Shown here: positions 61,344 to 64,000 of the stretch, piece by piece
Layout: every line of letters begins with the position of its first letter
How positions within the stretch are numbered: position 1 is the stretch's first letter
From: Trichomonas vaginalis G3
Taxonomy: Eukaryota > Parabasalia > Trichomonadida > Trichomonadidae
Direction of reading: 5' to 3'
Length of the DNA stretch: 64,000 nucleotides
Assembly (NCBI RefSeq): GCF_026262505.1
Contig: NC_067205.1
Coordinates: 7,130,001 to 7,194,000, forward strand
Notes under the pieces: model-generated
The model's input: the letters and a program-made list of their open reading frames with translations, nothing else
What the model was told of the DNA's origin: nothing
Databases searched by the model: none
Program-made: the position numbers and the translations under genes

Positions 61344-62942
61344 ATGGGTGAAAATGAGTTGATTTTTGGAATCCTTGATCCAAAAATATTACAATCACCA
61401 ATATCTTTACAACCAGGCCTTATTTCAAGTGCGATAGATAACTATGCATATTCAGATTCAATACCTCCTCATTTTGTGAAATTATTTACTTTTATAACGA
61501 AACAATTCCAAGAAATAAATGACTTAACTGTACTCCACAAAATAGCAGATATTTTAGGAAATATTGCTGGCTACAAACTTGGTATGAATGCAAGGAATGT
61601 AATCGCTATATGTGAAAATATAATGATTCGCCTTCTTTGTAGTAACGATCGTAATCACATATCGTCATCAATTAATTTCTTTAGAAAGGTTGCTCGAGTT
61701 ATAGGTCCCAGATTTGTATTTCAAAATTTTATCTCTAAAAATGTTGATAATTCATCTGCGATACTAGGTATTTCTATACTATCCCACCAACTTATTGCAG
61801 ATTTTCCGAGTTTTCCATTTACAATTGATGATTTTCAAGGGTGGATTTTTCCATTATTCAAAGTTCAAAGCATTGGCCCAGAACTTGTACGTTTGATAAA
61901 ACTTAGGATACCCGATTTTGATTACTCCGATATTTCTTTTGTTTCAAGGCCACTCACAGTCCCAATTTCTTCCTCTAGCCCACCCAATCAAAGTAATGCT
62001 ACTTTTCATCAAGCAACACCAAAAAAATGTCCAGTACATCCTCCTAAAACCGCTAGGCCCAGCCCTTTGCCAAAGCTGTATCCGAGAGGAAGTGCTCCAC
62101 GAGTTTCCATTATTTGCGACGAACGAAGGCCTCCAAAAACAGCCCAAAGACAAAGCCAGCTTCAACTAAAAGATACATCTATTATCTACAAAATGACTGG
62201 ACGGCAGAAAGAAGTCAGAGAGTTTGTTGACAATCCATTTAATGAAGAAGAAGATGTTCAGACCATTTACAGTAAAAGTATAACTAATGTTAGCAGTGAA
62301 GATTGGGAATTGCGCTCCCAAGGATATAACAACTTGCGCAGAATACTTCGCTATAGCAATGAAACTTTCTCATCAGATGACATACACAAGGTTGTTACTC
62401 AATCTCTTGTTGACATAGACAGCGTCAAAAGTGCTCTTTGTATGTCCTCCGTGAGTTTCTTAAGCGAAATTGTGGATGTGAAATCTGGCGAGATGGAATC
62501 AGAAATTGGAAAGATTATTCCTATTTTGGTGAAAAAAGTTTCCCAATGTGGCCAATTCCTGGAAAAATCTCTTGAAGCCTTCTTTGAGATTTGTGTCAAC
62601 AAAATTAATGGAAGGAAGCTTGTTAAGTCAGTAATTAGCCCTCTTTCACAAAACAAAAGTCCTAAATCACAGCTTTGCTGTATGAAGTTGATAAATGATT
62701 CGATAAAAAAAAATTATAGCTCAGGAGATATACTTTTCCCGAAAAATTCAAACGATTTAGGACAAATTTTGAATTTGCTTGTTCGATTTAGCGAAGGATC
62801 TACACAAGAGGTAAGAGACTCTGCAAAAAAGTCACTCCGAATTCTCTCTTCGATGTATTCTGACTCTTTTCAACAGATAGTTCAAAAAGCACTTTCTGTA
62901 ACAGATATCTCTATCCTCAATAAAGTTATATATAGTCAATGA
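61344..62942 (+). CDS. TOG/CLASP-like HEAT-repeat host protein, 532 aa
   Basis: The N-terminal region (1-200) is helical. A Pro/Ser/Arg-rich basic linker (about 205-285) follows, typical of microtubule-binding proteins. The C-terminal region (about 310-532) follows a TOG layout: VSSEDWELRSQGYNNLRRIL, ALCMSSVSFLSEIVD, ILVKKVSQCGQFLEKSLEAF and MKLINDSIKKNYS. TOG/CLASP proteins bind tubulin and steer microtubule growth, fitting a flagellate cell. Alternatives include other HEAT proteins such as TOGARAM-like ones. No TCATTT motif is found close to ATG 61344, so the start is less certain. Confidence 0.65.
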   Translation: MGENELIFGILDPKILQSPISLQPGLISSAIDNYAYSDSIPPHFVKLFTFITKQFQEINDLTVLHKIADILGNIAGYKLGMNARNVIAICENIMIRLLCSNDRNHISSSINFFRKVARVIGPRFVFQNFISKNVDNSSAILGISILSHQLIADFPSFPFTIDDFQGWIFPLFKVQSIGPELVRLIKLRIPDFDYSDISFVSRPLTVPISSSSPPNQSNATFHQATPKKCPVHPPKTARPSPLPKLYPRGSAPRVSIICDERRPPKTAQRQSQLQLKDTSIIYKMTGRQKEVREFVDNPFNEEEDVQTIYSKSITNVSSEDWELRSQGYNNLRRILRYSNETFSSDDIHKVVTQSLVDIDSVKSALCMSSVSFLSEIVDVKSGEMESEIGKIIPILVKKVSQCGQFLEKSLEAFFEICVNKINGRKLVKSVISPLSQNKSPKSQLCCMKLINDSIKKNYSSGDILFPKNSNDLGQILNLLVRFSEGSTQEVRDSAKKSLRILSSMYSDSFQQIVQKALSVTDISILNKVIYSQ

Positions 62943-63482
62943 AAATATATATATGTGTATGTAAAATGATATTTTTATCTTAATCATGGATTTATAAAAA
63001 GAATTTTTTTTCTTTATGATGCAATTTTAGATAAGAGATTTCTTTTCAACCGAATAAAAAAAAATATTTCATTCAATCAAATAATTAAATAAAAATCACT
63101 TTATATAATATATTAAAAAGGCACACATTTACAAATATAAAACCGGACTCGTTCAGAGAAAATATTATCATAAGATTATTTTCTGGTTATTTTTTCATAA
63201 TTTCATCCAGCTTGATTTTAATTGATATCTTTAATTTTATTTAATCTTTTTGAATTGAATTCTGAATTTATTTTCAATTCATTAATTGAAAAATTGAAAT
63301 AGTTTCATTTATTTTAATTATTATTTATTAATTAATAATTTAAAATTTACGAAGAATTTATTTAAATCATTTAAAAAATGACGCGAAAACGCATCATAGC
63401 AATATATCTTTAATAAGAGGTCTTATTAGGTTCTCTACGCTTTTTGCATGTTTCATTGTGTTAATTTTTTGAAAGGATCTAT
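62943..63482. other. AT-rich intergenic DNA
   Basis: No gene supported. Long A/T runs and short inverted A/T words only. Confidence 0.6.
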
Positions 63483-63488
63483 TCATTT
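63483..63488 (+). promoter_or_regulatory. Initiator-like motif TCATTT
   Basis: TCATTT lies about 10 bases before ATG 63499, the distance usual for trichomonad genes. It supports the start of the following partial gene. Confidence 0.45.
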
Positions 63489-63498
63489 TTTTGATAAA

Positions 63499-64000
63499 AT
63501 GTTTCCAATCTTATTCACCTATGTTGCATCAGTTGATTTTGAAAATATTTGTGATCTCAAGTGTTTCATACAATCAATGGTTTTTCCCCTTGACGATGTT
63601 TCAATTGGTGGTGGTATTGGAGCTCGAGATATGAAATTATATTCTGTTTCTATCAATGATTTCTCATTCGAAGAAGATCCAACAAGTGATTTAAATTTTT
63701 TTAAAGTGGCAGTTAAATGCGACGCAACATTGTCTGGAACTTATTATGATTTATTGAGTTCTGGCTATATTACTGCAATAGCAACTGGCTGTACATTCAC
63801 ACTCGGGATGTATTTTATTAGAGACTCTGATGGGTTCGTTGAAGAAATAAAAATTGCACCTTATCCATATTGTAACTATCACATTCAAGATTTAGATATC
63901 AAAACAAATCACATAGGTTTGAATATATTAAGACCAGTAATTAGTGATGTGAGAAATTTATTTCAAACTGCAATTTGTAATGAAATTCAGAAACTTGGAA
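63499..64000 (+). CDS. Partial host gene, possibly a BPI/LBP-like lipid-binding protein
   Basis: The frame is open from ATG 63499 to the window edge (167 codons). The N-terminus is only weakly hydrophobic (MFPILFTYVASVDF). Alternating strands such as DMKLYSVSINDFSFEED and ATLSGTYYDLLSSG are followed by GCTFTLGMYFI. C-NYHIQDLDIKTN and a helical NILRPVISDVRNLFQTAICN close the visible part. This strand pattern with a late Ile-Cys pair recalls the N-terminal barrel of BPI/LBP proteins, which trichomonads encode. The assignment is tentative. Confidence 0.4.
   Translation, partial: MFPILFTYVASVDFENICDLKCFIQSMVFPLDDVSIGGGIGARDMKLYSVSINDFSFEEDPTSDLNFFKVAVKCDATLSGTYYDLLSSGYITAIATGCTFTLGMYFIRDSDGFVEEIKIAPYPYCNYHIQDLDIKTNHIGLNILRPVISDVRNLFQTAICNEIQKLG

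Overview
This window looks like a piece of a parabasalid (trichomonad) nuclear genome. The host sequence is very AT-rich and shows no introns. Two host starts have a TCATTT initiator-like motif 9-16 bases upstream, as known for Trichomonas. The rest is packed with Polinton/Maverick elements, Mutator-like (MULE), mariner and IS481-like transposons, and long tandem arrays. A Tritrichomonas-type genome is my best guess, but sequence alone does not settle the species.

Layout. (1) 1-9424: right part of a Polinton. Rightward structural-type genes (1-1495) converge on leftward replication genes: integrase, a protein-primed DNA polymerase B with an HNH-like insert, and accessory genes. The element ends in a terminal repeat at 9424. 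A 149-bp piggyBac-type MITE sits inside it. (2) 9425-13703: AT-rich host DNA with a one-arm repeat copy, a helical-repeat host gene (11013-12164), a small chromodomain-like gene and a truncated MULE transposase. (3) 13716-25303: a stretch bounded by 14-bp inverted repeats and a 12-bp direct repeat. It carries a 4.83-kb fold-back Polinton derivative (15882-20713, 6-bp target duplication) and a 2.45-kb satellite. (4) 25428-34390: a nest of DNA transposons, namely a MULE split by a 1.5-kb non-autonomous insert, a fold-back element, an IS481-like element and a mariner. Several of them carry modules of four long hairpins. (5) 35440-37850: a 24-bp minisatellite. (6) 37845-46193: a decayed Polinton segment with an AEP-type primase gene and about 53 copies of a 121-bp repeat, ending at a 25-N assembly gap. 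(7) 46219-61246: another Polinton segment with KilA-N/T5orf172 protein, polymerase, integrase, phage-type tail-fibre protein, capsid-like proteins and a Dam-like DNA methyltransferase. (8) 61247-64000: host DNA with a TOG/CLASP-like gene and the start of a possible BPI/LBP-like lipid-binding gene.

How the parts relate. The Polinton genes share an A/T-rich start signal ending a few bases before the ATG. Many are followed by a compact palindrome centred on AGATCT whose arms vary while staying complementary, or swap exactly at the centre. The 121-bp repeat occupies a similar place in three Polinton contexts, next to the primase or between converging gene blocks. The most unusual structures are the transposed 4.8-kb palindrome, the AGATCT palindromes, a second covarying hairpin shared by two Polintons, short in-frame stem-loop inserts encoding P-Q-x-G-E/V, and the four-hairpin modules carried by unrelated transposons. 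All Polinton-derived material is described as fossil or element copies only.
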